This document shows, piece after piece, positions 25,278 to 33,938 of a stretch of DNA of 64,000 nt. A program made the translations under genes and the position numbers. This DNA comes from Streptomyces subrutilus (GTDB lineage Bacteria; Actinomycetota; Actinomycetes; Streptomycetales; Streptomycetaceae). A model generated the notes under the pieces. It was not told the DNA's origin. It was given only the letters and a program-made list of their open reading frames with translations, and did not search any database. The first letter of the stretch is position 1; every line of letters starts with the position of its first letter. The stretch lies in contig NZ_CP023701.1 in NCBI RefSeq assembly GCF_008704535.1, forward strand, positions 5,312,001 to 5,376,000, in the 5' to 3' direction.

Positions 25278-26396
25278 TCAGGGCGGCGCCGGTCTTGCGC
25301 CGCCGCCGTCCAGGGTCAGCAGCAGCAGGGCCACGTCGTCGCGGGGGCCGCCGTCCGTGAAGGCGGCCAGGTCCCGCCAGACGGCCTGGACCAGCCCGGC
25401 CCGGTCCCTCGCCAGCACCGGCAGCCGCGCCTCCAGCGGGTAGAACCGGCCCGCCCGGTCCCGGGCCTCCGTCACCCCGTCGGTGTGCAGCAGCAGCCGG
25501 TCCCCGGAGCGCACCCGCAGCTCGGCCGTCACCGCCTGGAGCGGCCCGGCCAGGCCCAGCCCCAACCCCAGCGGCGGCCCCGGCTCCACCGTCAGCTCGC
25601 GCACCGCGGCCCCGCGCAGCAGCAGGGCCGGCGGATGCCCGCAGGACAGCACCCGTACGACGTCCCGCCCCGGCGGGAACTCCAGCAGCACCACCGTCGC
25701 GAACAGCTCCGGCGGCCCGGCGTCGGCGTCCGCCGACTGCGCGTTGTCCGCGACCAGCCGCCGGTCCAGCCGGGCCGCCACCGCCGCCAGCTCCGCGTCG
25801 TCCAGCACGCCCTCGCGGAACGCGCCGAGCAGCGCGGCCACCGTCCCGACCGCCGCCAGGCCGTGGCCCTGCACGTCGCCGACGAGCGCCCGCACGCCGT
25901 AGGGCCCGGCCCGTACGTCGTACAGGTCGCCGCCCACCAGGGTGCCGCGGTGCGCCGCGCGGTAGAGGCCGTGGCAGCGCACCGGGCCGACCCGCTCGGG
26001 CAGCGGCGGCAGCACGGCGAGCTGGGCCGCCTCCGCCACCGTCCGCACGCTGACCAGCTGGGCGTCGCGCCGCCTCCGCACCCAGGCGATCACGACGCTC
26101 AGCAGACCGACGGCGGCCACGGTGGCCAGGTCCGAGCCGCGGGCGTGCGCGATGCCGAGCGCGGGTACGCCCAGCAGCACCAGCACGACGGCGGCGAAGA
26201 ACGCCGTCCCGGCGGCCCCGTACGCGAAGGCCGCCACCGGGGGCAGGCCCGCCAGGAAGTACCCGATCTCCACGTCTCCGGGGGTGATGCGCTGCGCGAG
26301 CACCAGGACGACCAGGGCCACGGCGGGAGCGAGCCGGGCCCACTGCGGGGGCGGTTCCCCGTGCAGCCCCTCCCGGTCCTCGCGTCCGCGTCTCAC
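25278..26396 (-). CDS. Membrane-bound SpoIIE-type PP2C phosphatase
   Basis: A 372-residue protein with three or four N-terminal membrane segments (LAPAVALVVLVLA, LAGLPPVAAFAYGAAG, AFFAAVVLVLLGVPALG, LATVAAVGLLSVVIAWV) followed by a cytoplasmic PP2C/SpoIIE serine phosphatase domain (about 140-365). Metal-binding acidic motifs are visible: GGDLYDV, GDVQGHG, HTDGVTEARD and PRDDVALLLL. Such enzymes dephosphorylate anti-sigma antagonist proteins; the partner is not in the window. The GTG at 26396 directly follows GGAGGG, too close for normal initiation, so a leaderless start is possible. Divergent from the VIT gene. Confidence 0.88.
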   Translation of the reverse strand: MRRGREDREGLHGEPPPQWARLAPAVALVVLVLAQRITPGDVEIGYFLAGLPPVAAFAYGAAGTAFFAAVVLVLLGVPALGIAHARGSDLATVAAVGLLSVVIAWVRRRRDAQLVSVRTVAEAAQLAVLPPLPERVGPVRCHGLYRAAHRGTLVGGDLYDVRAGPYGVRALVGDVQGHGLAAVGTVAALLGAFREGVLDDAELAAVAARLDRRLVADNAQSADADAGPPELFATVVLLEFPPGRDVVRVLSCGHPPALLLRGAAVRELTVEPGPPLGLGLGLAGPLQAVTAELRVRSGDRLLLHTDGVTEARDRAGRFYPLEARLPVLARDRAGLVQAVWRDLAAFTDGGPRDDVALLLLTLDGGGARPAPP

Positions 26397-26486
26397 CCCT
26401 CCACCCTGGTACCGGGTCGGGAGCCGCGCACCCCGGACCGGGCCTCCGGGTGGCCGGGCGGGGTCCGGCCCGCGACAGTGGGGAGC

Positions 26487-27257
26487 GTGACGGACGACGA
26501 AGCCCCCGGTCCCGCCCCGGCCCCCGGCAGGGCGCCGACGCGGGCGCACATCGAGGCCCACGGCTCCGGGGACGGCGCGGCGAGCGGCGCGATCAGCACC
26601 CGGCTCAACTGGCTGCGCGCGGGGGTGCTCGGCGCGAACGACGGGATCATCTCCACGGCCGGCCTGGTGGTCGGTGTCGCCGGAGCCACCACCTCGCGCT
26701 CCGCGATCCTGGCGGCGGGCGTGGCCGGACTGCTGGCGGGCGCGCTGTCGATGGCGGCGGGGGAGTACGTCTCCGTCAGCTCCCAGCGGGACTCCGAGCG
26801 GGCCGCCCTCGACCTGGAGCGCCGGGAACTGGCCGAGGAACCGGAAGCGGAGCTCGACGAACTCACCGACCTGCTGGCCGCCCGCGGACTGGGCCGGGAC
26901 GTGGCCCGCGAGGCCGCCGAGCAGCTGACCCGACGGGACGCGCTGCGGGCGCACGCCAGCGTGGAGCTCGGCATCAACCCCGACGAACTGGCCAACCCGT
27001 GGCACGCGGCCTTCGCCAGCCTCGTCGCCTTCACGGTGGGGGCGCTGCTGCCGCTCCTCGCGATCGTGCTGCCGGGCCCCTCGGTCCGGGTGCCGGTCAC
27101 GGTGGCGGCCGTGCTGGCGGCGCTGACGCTGTGCGGGGTGGTCAGCGCCCGGCTCGGCGGAGCCCCGGCCGGCCGGGCCGTCCTGCGCAACATCACGGGC
27201 GGCGCGCTGGCCATGGCCGTCACCTACGCGGTCGGCACCTGGATCGGCAACGCCTGA
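26487..27257 (+). CDS. VIT1/CCC1-family iron/manganese transporter
   Basis: The 256-residue protein matches the vacuolar iron transporter family: an amphipathic N-terminal part (THIEAHGSG-like segment RAHIEAHGSGDG), LNWLRAGVLGANDGIISTAGLVVGV in helix 1, GALSMAAGEYVSVSSQRDSE in helix 2, a cytoplasmic Glu-rich metal-binding helical loop (EEPEAELDELTDLLAARGLG), and three C-terminal helices. It should move Fe(II) or Mn(II) across the cell membrane. The GTG start at 26487 has GGGAG only 1 nt away, consistent with a short or absent leader. Confidence 0.92.
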   Translation: MTDDEAPGPAPAPGRAPTRAHIEAHGSGDGAASGAISTRLNWLRAGVLGANDGIISTAGLVVGVAGATTSRSAILAAGVAGLLAGALSMAAGEYVSVSSQRDSERAALDLERRELAEEPEAELDELTDLLAARGLGRDVAREAAEQLTRRDALRAHASVELGINPDELANPWHAAFASLVAFTVGALLPLLAIVLPGPSVRVPVTVAAVLAALTLCGVVSARLGGAPAGRAVLRNITGGALAMAVTYAVGTWIGNA

Positions 27258-27357
27258 CCCCCGCCCCACCCCCGATCCGCCCGGCGCGGCCCCGGGGCCG
27301 GGCGGTGGGGGACGCGTTCCGGCGGGTCGGTCCGGCCGGGCCGGCAGGGCGCGGGGG

Positions 27358-27369
27358 CAGGATGGGGCC
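27358..27369 (+). promoter_or_regulatory. Leaderless -10 element for the epimerase gene
   Basis: CAGGAT (27358-27363) is followed by 6 nt and the ATG at 27370. Confidence 0.45.
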
Positions 27370-28257
27370 ATGCGCATCGCAGTCACCGGTTCCACCGGAC
27401 TCATCGGCCAGGCCCTCGTACGGTCCCTCCGCGCGGACGGGCACGAAGTGGTCCGCTTCGTGCGCCGGGCCCCCGCCGCCGCCGACGAGGCGCGCTGGGA
27501 CCCCGCCCGGGGCGAGGTGGACGCCGCCGGCCTGGCGGGCTGCGGGGCCGTCGTGCACCTGGCGGGGGCCGGCGTGGGCGACCACCGGTGGACCGACGCG
27601 TACAAGCGCGAGATCCGCGACAGCCGGGTCCTCGGCACCACCGCCATCGCCCGGGCGGCGGCCGCCCTCGACCAGCCGCCCGCCGTCCTGGTCAGCGGTT
27701 CGGCCATCGGCTACTACGGGGACACCGGCGCCCGCTCCGTCGACGAGGACGCCCCCGCCGGGCAGGGGTTCCTGCCCTCCGTCTGCGTCGAGTGGGAGGC
27801 CGCCGCCGCGCCCGCCCGCGAGGCCGGCATCCGCACCGCGTTCGCCCGCACCGGGCTCGTCGTCGCCCGCGACGGCGGCGCCTGGGCGCGGCTGTTCCCG
27901 ATCTTCCGGGCCGGTGTCGGCGGCCGCCTCGGCAGCGGCCGCCAGTTCTGGTCGTACATCTCGCTCCGGGACGAGGTCGCCGCGCTGCGCCACCTCCTCG
28001 ACACGCCGGCCCTGTCCGGCCCGGTCAACCTGACCGCCCCCGAACCGCTCACCAACAGCCAGGTCACCGCGGCCATGGGCCGGGTGCTGCGCCGCCCCGC
28101 GGTGCTGCCGGTACCGGCCGTCGCGCTGCGCGCGGTGCTCGGGGAGTTCGCCGAGGACGTCCTCGGCAGCCAGCGGGTGCGGCCCGCCCGCCTGCTGGAG
28201 TCCGGCTTCGTCTTCCGCGACCCCGGCATCGAGCAGGCGATCCGGGCCGCGCTCTGA
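27370..28257 (+). CDS. TIGR01777-family NAD(P)-dependent epimerase/nucleotide-sugar-type SDR
   Basis: A 295-residue extended SDR protein of the SulA-like TIGR01777 family. It begins MRIAVTGSTGLIGQALVRSL, contains VVHLAGAGVGDHRWTDAYK and SGSAIGYYGDTG (catalytic-type Ser and Tyr), and ends with the family's DUF1731-like C-terminus (LPVPAVALRAVLGEF, SQRVRPARLLESGF). Reaction unknown. Transcript probably leaderless. An FAD oxidoreductase gene lies 255 bp downstream on the same strand. Confidence 0.9.
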   Translation: MRIAVTGSTGLIGQALVRSLRADGHEVVRFVRRAPAAADEARWDPARGEVDAAGLAGCGAVVHLAGAGVGDHRWTDAYKREIRDSRVLGTTAIARAAAALDQPPAVLVSGSAIGYYGDTGARSVDEDAPAGQGFLPSVCVEWEAAAAPAREAGIRTAFARTGLVVARDGGAWARLFPIFRAGVGGRLGSGRQFWSYISLRDEVAALRHLLDTPALSGPVNLTAPEPLTNSQVTAAMGRVLRRPAVLPVPAVALRAVLGEFAEDVLGSQRVRPARLLESGFVFRDPGIEQAIRAAL

Positions 28258-28512
28258 CCCGGCCGCCCGCCCTCCGGCCCCGCGCGGGCGCCCATGCGCC
28301 CGTGCGGCCGTGCAGCTGTCGCCCGACCGTTCACGACCTGAATGTGACGCAGAACGACTGCGCCGCGATCGCAGTACGGCCGCCGTACGTCCGGAACATG
28401 ACCACTGTGCGACCGGAGTTGACCGTAATACCATCCCGAACTCGGGTTCCGGTGGAGTCCGTCGGGGGAAAGGAGGACGAGACACAGCCGGGCCGACCTC
28501 GGGGAGGGGCAC

Positions 28513-29784
28513 GTGCTCACCAGCTCACACCATGCCGCACACCACGCGGACGTCGTCATCGTAGGGGCCGGGGTCTCAGGACTCGCGGCCGCGCAGCACC
28601 TGATCGCAGCGGGGGTCACGGTCACCGTCCTGGAAGCCGCCGCCGATGCCGGCGGCCGGATGGCCACCGCCTCGGCCGACGGGTTCCGGCTGGACCGGAC
28701 CGGCCAACTGCTCACCACCGCCTCCGCCGAACTGTCCCGCACGCCCGGCCTGGAGGCCCTGACCCTGCGCCCCTTCGCGCCCGGGGTCCTCGTCCACACC
28801 GACGGCCGGCAGCTGCGGGCCGGGGCCCTCACCCCCGCCCGCGCCCTCGCCAGCGGCTCCCTCGACCAGGCACGGCTCAGCGCGGCCCTCGGCCGGCTCG
28901 CGGCCCTGCCCGAGGAGAAGCTGCTCGCCCGCCCCGAACGCACCGCCCGCGCCGCCCTGCGCTCCCGCGGCCTGCCGCCGCGCACCGCCCACGGCGTCCT
29001 GCGGCCGCTGCTCTCGGCTCTGCTGCGCGACCCGGAGCTCACCACCTCCAGCCGCGTCGCCGACCTGGCCCTGCGCACCTTCGCCCGCGGCCGGCTCGCC
29101 GTGCCCGAGGGCGGCGCGGCGGCCCTGCCGGACCAACTGGCCGCCGCCCTGCCGCCGGACACCGTGCACACCGGCGTCCGCGTCCGCTCGGTCGCCACCA
29201 ACCGCGTCACCACCGAGGAGCACGGCACCTTCGACTGCCGCTCGGTCCTGCTGGCCACCGGAGCGCGCGCCGCCGCCGACCTCCTGCCCGGCCTGCGGGT
29301 GCCCGCCTTCCACGAGGTCACCGTCCTGCACCACGCCACCGCCGGACCGCTGCCCTGGGACGGCTCGCTGCTCCTGGACGCCGACCCGGCCTGGCCCGTC
29401 TCCCACACCGCCGTGATGAGCGCGGTCGACCCGACGCGGGCCCCGGCCGGCCGGAGCCTCGTCACGACCACCGTGCTCGGGCCGCCGCCCCCCGTCCGCA
29501 CCGTCGCCTCCCGGCTGGCCCGGCTCTACGAGAGCGCCACCCGGGACTGGGAGCTGCTCGCCGTCCACCACACCCCGGAGGCCGTGCCCGCCATGCCCCC
29601 GCCGTACGACCCGCGGCGCCCGGTCCGGGTCCTCGCCGGGCTGTACGTGTGCGGCGACCACCGCGACACCAACACCGTGCAGGGCGCCCTCCGCTCGGCC
29701 CGCCGCGCCGCCCACGCCGTCCTGCGCGACTTCGGCATCCCGCTCCCGGCACCCCAGGAGCCCGCCCTGCCCGTCGCGGCCTGA
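28513..29784 (+). CDS. FAD-dependent amine-oxidase/phytoene-desaturase-like oxidoreductase
   Basis: A 423-residue flavoprotein. The ADP-binding motif DVVIVGAGVSGLAAAQHL lies at residues 14-31, with VTVLEAAADAGGRMAT following, and the C-terminus has the second FAD-binding motif LYVCGDHRDTNTVQGALRSA. It resembles carotenoid desaturases and flavin amine oxidases, but no carotenoid genes are nearby and the substrate is unknown. GTG 28513 has GGGGAGGGG a few bases upstream. Confidence 0.88.
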   Translation: MLTSSHHAAHHADVVIVGAGVSGLAAAQHLIAAGVTVTVLEAAADAGGRMATASADGFRLDRTGQLLTTASAELSRTPGLEALTLRPFAPGVLVHTDGRQLRAGALTPARALASGSLDQARLSAALGRLAALPEEKLLARPERTARAALRSRGLPPRTAHGVLRPLLSALLRDPELTTSSRVADLALRTFARGRLAVPEGGAAALPDQLAAALPPDTVHTGVRVRSVATNRVTTEEHGTFDCRSVLLATGARAAADLLPGLRVPAFHEVTVLHHATAGPLPWDGSLLLDADPAWPVSHTAVMSAVDPTRAPAGRSLVTTTVLGPPPPVRTVASRLARLYESATRDWELLAVHHTPEAVPAMPPPYDPRRPVRVLAGLYVCGDHRDTNTVQGALRSARRAAHAVLRDFGIPLPAPQEPALPVAA

Positions 29785-29817
29785 ACCCACCGCGGTCGCC
29801 GCCGCACCGGCCGCCCC

Positions 29818-29861
29818 GCGTACGGACCCGGCCCCGGACCCCCGGGCCCGGGCCCGTACGC
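29818..29861. terminator. Bidirectional terminator
   Basis: An 18-bp GC-rich stem (29818-29835 with 29844-29861) contains a few mismatches and has an 8-nt loop. It separates the convergent FAD oxidoreductase and TPR-regulator genes. Confidence 0.7.
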
Positions 29862-29877
29862 GCCCGACCGGGCGCCC

Positions 29878-31320
29878 TCAGGACGGCAGCGCCGCCACCC
29901 GGTCCCGGTAGGTCCGCACCGCCGAGGCGTCCCGGTACGGCTCCAGCCGCCGCTCGAAGTCCCGTACGTACTCCACCGCGCGCACCGACCGCATCTCGCT
30001 CGCCTGCTGCGCCGCCTCCGCCCCCAGCGCGCACGCCTGGTCCAGCTCGCCCAGACCCAGCCGCGCCGTCGCCAGCACCACCCGGCAGAACAGCCGCGAC
30101 CGCGCGTACCCCGGCGCCCGCAACTGCAGCGAGCGCTCCGCGTGCTGGGCCGAGGCCCGGTACTGCTGGAGGTCCCGGTGGCAGTGGCCGAACTCGTCCG
30201 CCAGCTGGGCCTCGTCGTAGAACCGCGCCCAGTGCGGCACCTCGTCCCCCGGCCGCGCCGCACCCAGCGCCCGCTCCGCCCGCACCAGCGAGGCCGTCGC
30301 CGCCCGGACCTCGCCGAGCACCGCGTGGCCCCGCGCCTCCGCCGAGTGCATCAGCGCCTGCACCACCGGCGGCGGCCCCGAACCGACACCCTGCTGCGCC
30401 ACCCGGGCCAACTGCACCGCCTCCCGGCCGTGGCCCAGGTAGACGGCCTGCCGGCTCATCGTGACCAGCACGTAGCTGCCGTACGGCCGGTCCGCGGCCG
30501 CCTGCGCCAGCCGCAGCGCCTGCACGAAGTACCGCTGGGCCAGGCCGTGCGCGGCGATGTCGTACGAGGTCCAGCCCGCGAGCCGGGTCAGGTCGGCCGC
30601 GGCCGAGAACAGCCGCCGCCCGGTGGTCTCCCCGTAGGTGCCGCGGAGCATCGGCTCGGCCTCGTGCTCCAGGTAGCGCACCAGGGCCTGCCGGGCGTGG
30701 CCGCCGCCGTAGGTCCGGTCCAGGGTGCGGAAGAGCTCGCTCACCGACCGCAGCGCCGCGATGTCCCCGCCGGTCACCCGCTGCCCGGGCCCGCGGTCGA
30801 CCTGCCGCTGCCGGGGCACCGAGGCCCGGCCCTGGACCGGCACCCGCACCGCGCCCGGGTCCCCGCCCCGGCCCACCCGCTCGTCGGCCCGCCCGATCAG
30901 CCAGTCCCGGCTGGGCACGACCAGCCCGGCCGGGGTGAAGGCGATCTTGCGGAGCTCGGCGTGCGAACCGGAATCCTTGCGCCACAGCCCGCTGGCGATG
31001 TCCACCGCCTCCTCCGGCGTGGCCGCGAACTCCAGCCCCGCGTACACGGGCGCACAGGCGTCCAGCCCGAGGTCCTGCGCGGACAGCCGCCGCCCGAGCC
31101 GCCGGGTGAAGACCTCGGCGATCAGCGCGGGGGTGGTGCCGCGGGGCTGCTGGCCGCGCAGCCACCGGGTCACGGAGGTCTTGTCGTACCGCAGGTCGAG
31201 ACCGTGCTCCAGACCGAGCTGGTCGACGCGGCGGGCGAGACCGGCGTTGGAGAACCCGGCTTCCTCGATCAGCGCCGCGAGCTGCCGGTTGGGGACGCGC
31301 TGGGCAGGTCGTTCCGTCAT
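29878..31320 (-). CDS. HTH regulator with TPR-like C-terminal region (NsdA-like)
   Basis: A 480-residue protein. The N-terminus carries a helix-turn-helix of the actinomycete type (NRQLAALIEEAGFSNAGLARRVDQLG, DKTSVTRWLRGQQPRG). The remaining 300 or so residues are helical repeats resembling tetratricopeptides (YGSYVLVTMSRQAVYLGHGREAVQLA, AQHAERSLQLRAPGYARSRLF). The organisation recalls NsdA/NsdB-type developmental regulators of Streptomyces, though I cannot say it is an orthologue. GGAG lies 5 nt before the ATG. It is divergent from lipB. Confidence 0.82.
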   Translation of the reverse strand: MTERPAQRVPNRQLAALIEEAGFSNAGLARRVDQLGLEHGLDLRYDKTSVTRWLRGQQPRGTTPALIAEVFTRRLGRRLSAQDLGLDACAPVYAGLEFAATPEEAVDIASGLWRKDSGSHAELRKIAFTPAGLVVPSRDWLIGRADERVGRGGDPGAVRVPVQGRASVPRQRQVDRGPGQRVTGGDIAALRSVSELFRTLDRTYGGGHARQALVRYLEHEAEPMLRGTYGETTGRRLFSAAADLTRLAGWTSYDIAAHGLAQRYFVQALRLAQAAADRPYGSYVLVTMSRQAVYLGHGREAVQLARVAQQGVGSGPPPVVQALMHSAEARGHAVLGEVRAATASLVRAERALGAARPGDEVPHWARFYDEAQLADEFGHCHRDLQQYRASAQHAERSLQLRAPGYARSRLFCRVVLATARLGLGELDQACALGAEAAQQASEMRSVRAVEYVRDFERRLEPYRDASAVRTYRDRVAALPS

Positions 31321-31617
31321 CGGCTCCACGGTCTCCTGACGTGACGGACCGGGGGCCCGGCCCTGTGAACGGCGTGAATGTAGCGGCGAACGCGCCTCGT
31401 ACCGCCCCGTCTGTCCCACATTCATCCGATCGTGTGCAGAACGGAACCCGAGGTGGACGCCGCCCCGTGGCCGGGAACGAGCGCCGGTCCGGCGGGGACC
31501 CGCCCATGGCCCGTCCCCGCACCCGCGCCCCGGGCCCCTGAAAGGGCCGCGGGGCGCCGCCGTACCCTTGGCTGGTGCGATACGTGCACACAGCAGGTTC
31601 AACGAGGAGGCGCTGCG
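31321..31617. other. Divergent promoter region, TPR-regulator gene and lipB
   Basis: This 297-bp stretch has an inverted repeat TGAATGT (31375-31381) and ACATTCA (31418-31424), 36 nt apart, on the regulator side. TACCCT at 31563-31568 is a likely -10 box for lipB, placing its message start close to 31575. No gene is seen. Confidence 0.45.
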
Positions 31618-32415
31618 GTGGCTGAGCTTGGGTTTGTCCATCTGGGCTTCGGACCCGAATCCGTCGAGTACACCGAGGCCTGGGAAGAGCAGCGCCGGGT
31701 GCACGCCGCCCGCTTCGCGGACGAGGTCGGGGACACCTGCCTGCTGCTGGAGCACCTGCCGGTCTACACCGCCGGCCGGCGCACCGACCCCAGCGAGCGC
31801 CCGCTCGACGGCACCCCGGTCGTGGACGTGGACCGCGGCGGGAAGATCACCTGGCACGGTCCGGGCCAGCTGGTCGGATACCCGATCATGAAGCTGCCCC
31901 GCCCGGTGGACGTGGTGGCCCACGTCCGCCGCCTGGAGGACGCGCTGATCCGCACCGCCGCCGACTTCGGCCTGGAGACCACCCGCGTCGAGGGCCGCAG
32001 CGGCGTCTGGGTGCTCGGCGACCCGGTCGAGCAGCGCCCGGCGATCGGCGGCCTCTCGCTCGACCTGGACCCGCGGATGCACGACGACGAGTTCGACGCC
32101 CGCCTCAACGGCCCCGAGTACGCCCCGTCCAACGCGGGCCAGCGCCGCGAGGACCGCAAGCTCGCCGCCATCGGCATCCGCGTGGCCAAGGGGGTCACCA
32201 TGCACGGCTTCGCGATCAACGTGAACCCCGACAACACCTGGTTCGACCGGATCGTGCCCTGCGGCATCCGGGACGCGGGTGTGACCTCGCTCTCGTACGA
32301 ACTGGGCCGCGAGATCACCATCGCCGAGGTGCTGCCCGTCGTGGAGCGGCATCTGAAGGACGTCCTGGAGCAGGCGGAGCTCCGGCCCCGGGAGGTCGAG
32401 CCCGCCGCGGGCTGA
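31618..32415 (+). CDS. lipB: Octanoyltransferase LipB
   Basis: A 265-residue enzyme that moves octanoyl groups from acyl carrier protein to lipoyl domains. Family motifs are clear: RTDPSERPLDGTPVVDVDRG, GGKITWHGPGQLVGYPI, the catalytic-type Lys in RKLAAIGIRV, HGFAINVNPD and the catalytic Cys in VPCGIRDAGVTSL. GAGGAGG 7 nt upstream fixes GTG 31618 as start. lipA follows, so together they complete lipoate synthesis for the dehydrogenase E2 protein encoded 12 kb away. Confidence 0.97.
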   Translation: MAELGFVHLGFGPESVEYTEAWEEQRRVHAARFADEVGDTCLLLEHLPVYTAGRRTDPSERPLDGTPVVDVDRGGKITWHGPGQLVGYPIMKLPRPVDVVAHVRRLEDALIRTAADFGLETTRVEGRSGVWVLGDPVEQRPAIGGLSLDLDPRMHDDEFDARLNGPEYAPSNAGQRREDRKLAAIGIRVAKGVTMHGFAINVNPDNTWFDRIVPCGIRDAGVTSLSYELGREITIAEVLPVVERHLKDVLEQAELRPREVEPAAG

Positions 32416-32523
32416 CCATCGGGAATGCGTTCGGCGGCGCCCGGGTTGCCCGACGTAAGAGCGTACGAAATTACGGGCGTACCCTGGTGGGCGCCGAAGA
32501 ATCGAAGTCACAGGGAGCCGGTC

Positions 32524-33474
32524 GTGTCCGCAGTCGCACCCGACGGACGCAAGATGCTGCGCCTCGAGGTCCGTAACGCCCAGACCCCCATCGAGCGCAA
32601 GCCCGAGTGGATCAAGACCCGGGCGAAGATGGGCCCCGAATACACCAAGATGCAGGCCCTGGTGAAGGGCGAGGGGCTGCACACGGTCTGCCAGGAAGCC
32701 GGCTGTCCGAACATCTACGAGTGCTGGGAGGACCGCGAGGCCACCTTCCTCATCGGTGGCGACCAGTGCACCCGGCGCTGTGACTTCTGCCAGATCGACA
32801 CGGGCAAGCCCGAGGCCCTGGACCGGGACGAGCCGCGCCGCGTCGGCGAGTCCGTGGTCACCATGGACCTGAACTACGCCACCATCACCGGCGTCGCCCG
32901 CGACGACCTGCCCGACGGCGGTGCCTGGCTGTACGCGGAGACCGTGCGCCAGATCCACCAGCAGACGGCGGGCCGCGAGAGCGGCCACACCAAGGTCGAG
33001 CTGCTGGCCCCCGACTTCAACGCGGTCCCGGAGCTGCTGGAGGAGGTCTTCGCCTCCCGTCCCGAGGTCTTCGCGCACAACGTCGAGACGGTGCCGCGGA
33101 TCTTCAAGCGGATCCGCCCCGGCTTCCGCTACGAGCGCTCCCTCGACGTGATCACCCGGGCCCGCGCCTACGGCCTGGTGACCAAGTCGAACCTGATCCT
33201 CGGCATGGGCGAGGAGCGCGAAGAGGTGACGCAGGCACTCAAGGACCTGCACGAGGCCGGCTGCGAGCTCATCACCATCACCCAGTACCTGCGGCCCTCG
33301 CCGCGGCACCACCCCGTCGAGCGCTGGGTCAAGCCCGCCGAGTTCGTGGAGCTGGCGAAGGAGGCCGAGGAGATCGGCTACTCCGGCGTGATGTCCGGCC
33401 CGCTGGTCCGCTCGTCCTACCGGGCCGGCCGCCTCTACCAGCAGGCGATGGAGAAGCGAGCGGCGAGCGTGTGA
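32524..33474 (+). CDS. lipA: Lipoyl synthase LipA
   Basis: A 316-residue radical-SAM enzyme that inserts two sulfurs into protein-bound octanoyl groups. It has both iron-sulfur clusters: the auxiliary CQEAGCPNIYEC and the radical-SAM CTRRCDFC, and ends with the RSSYRAGRLYQ serine region that ligates the auxiliary cluster. GTG 32524 has GGGAG 6 nt upstream. The 108-bp gap after lipB includes TACCCT near 32480, so an extra promoter is possible. Confidence 0.97.
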   Translation: MSAVAPDGRKMLRLEVRNAQTPIERKPEWIKTRAKMGPEYTKMQALVKGEGLHTVCQEAGCPNIYECWEDREATFLIGGDQCTRRCDFCQIDTGKPEALDRDEPRRVGESVVTMDLNYATITGVARDDLPDGGAWLYAETVRQIHQQTAGRESGHTKVELLAPDFNAVPELLEEVFASRPEVFAHNVETVPRIFKRIRPGFRYERSLDVITRARAYGLVTKSNLILGMGEEREEVTQALKDLHEAGCELITITQYLRPSPRHHPVERWVKPAEFVELAKEAEEIGYSGVMSGPLVRSSYRAGRLYQQAMEKRAASV

Positions 33475-33609
33475 CGCGCGCTACCGTACGGAGTGTGTGA
33501 ACTCGCGCACAAAGTCTTACCAATGAGTAATGCGCACGGACGCGGCCCCTAGGCTCTTCTCGGGAGGAGCCCGGCGGGTCGCGTCGTGTTTGCAACGTGT
33601 CCATCACAT

Positions 33610-33638
33610 TTGACCGGCCGGTCACGCCCTGGTAACAC
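33610..33638 (+). promoter_or_regulatory. Strong promoter with palindrome over the -35 box
   Basis: TTGACC (33610-33615), 17 nt, then TAACAC (33633-33638) match HrdB-type boxes. The perfect 14-bp palindrome TGACCGGCCGGTCA (33611-33624) covers the -35 box and reaches into the spacer, so a repressor could act here. The gene starts about 94 bp downstream. Confidence 0.6.
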
Positions 33639-33731
33639 CGGTGAGTGACGCTGGACCCACGCACCGCAACCGCTCCGCACCCGCACCGCACCCGCTCTGT
33701 CGACGTGAATTCCGTGAAAGGGATCGACATC

Positions 33732-33920
33732 ATGCAGGCCGCGCCCGTACGCGCCATCCCCCTCCCCTCCTTCTCCGACGCCTTCCGGGGCTTCGAGTCC
33801 CTGCTGATGAGCGGTGCCCGCAGGAACGCCTGGACGGCGGTCCTGGAGGACCGGCGCCGGGCCAAGGACCGGGTCGAAACCGAACACGTACTTGAGGCCG
33901 CGGCGACCCGCACCCCGTAG
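33732..33920 (+). CDS. Small conserved-looking protein of unknown function
   Basis: A 62-residue protein, MQAAPVRAIPLPSFSDAF onward, with a probable helical and charged C-terminus (WTAVLEDRRRAKDRVETEHVLEAAA). AAAGGGA lies 8 nt before ATG 33732, and the codon bias is normal. A GTG at 33714 in the same frame is a weaker alternative. It sits between lipA and the DUF4191 gene. No function can be assigned. Confidence 0.7.
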   Translation: MQAAPVRAIPLPSFSDAFRGFESLLMSGARRNAWTAVLEDRRRAKDRVETEHVLEAAATRTP

Positions 33921-33926
33921 GCCACG

Positions 33927-33938
33927 TAAACTCGCCTT
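33927..33938 (+). promoter_or_regulatory. Leaderless -10 element for the DUF4191 gene
   Basis: TAAACT (33927-33932) followed by 6 nt and the ATG at 33939. Confidence 0.6.
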
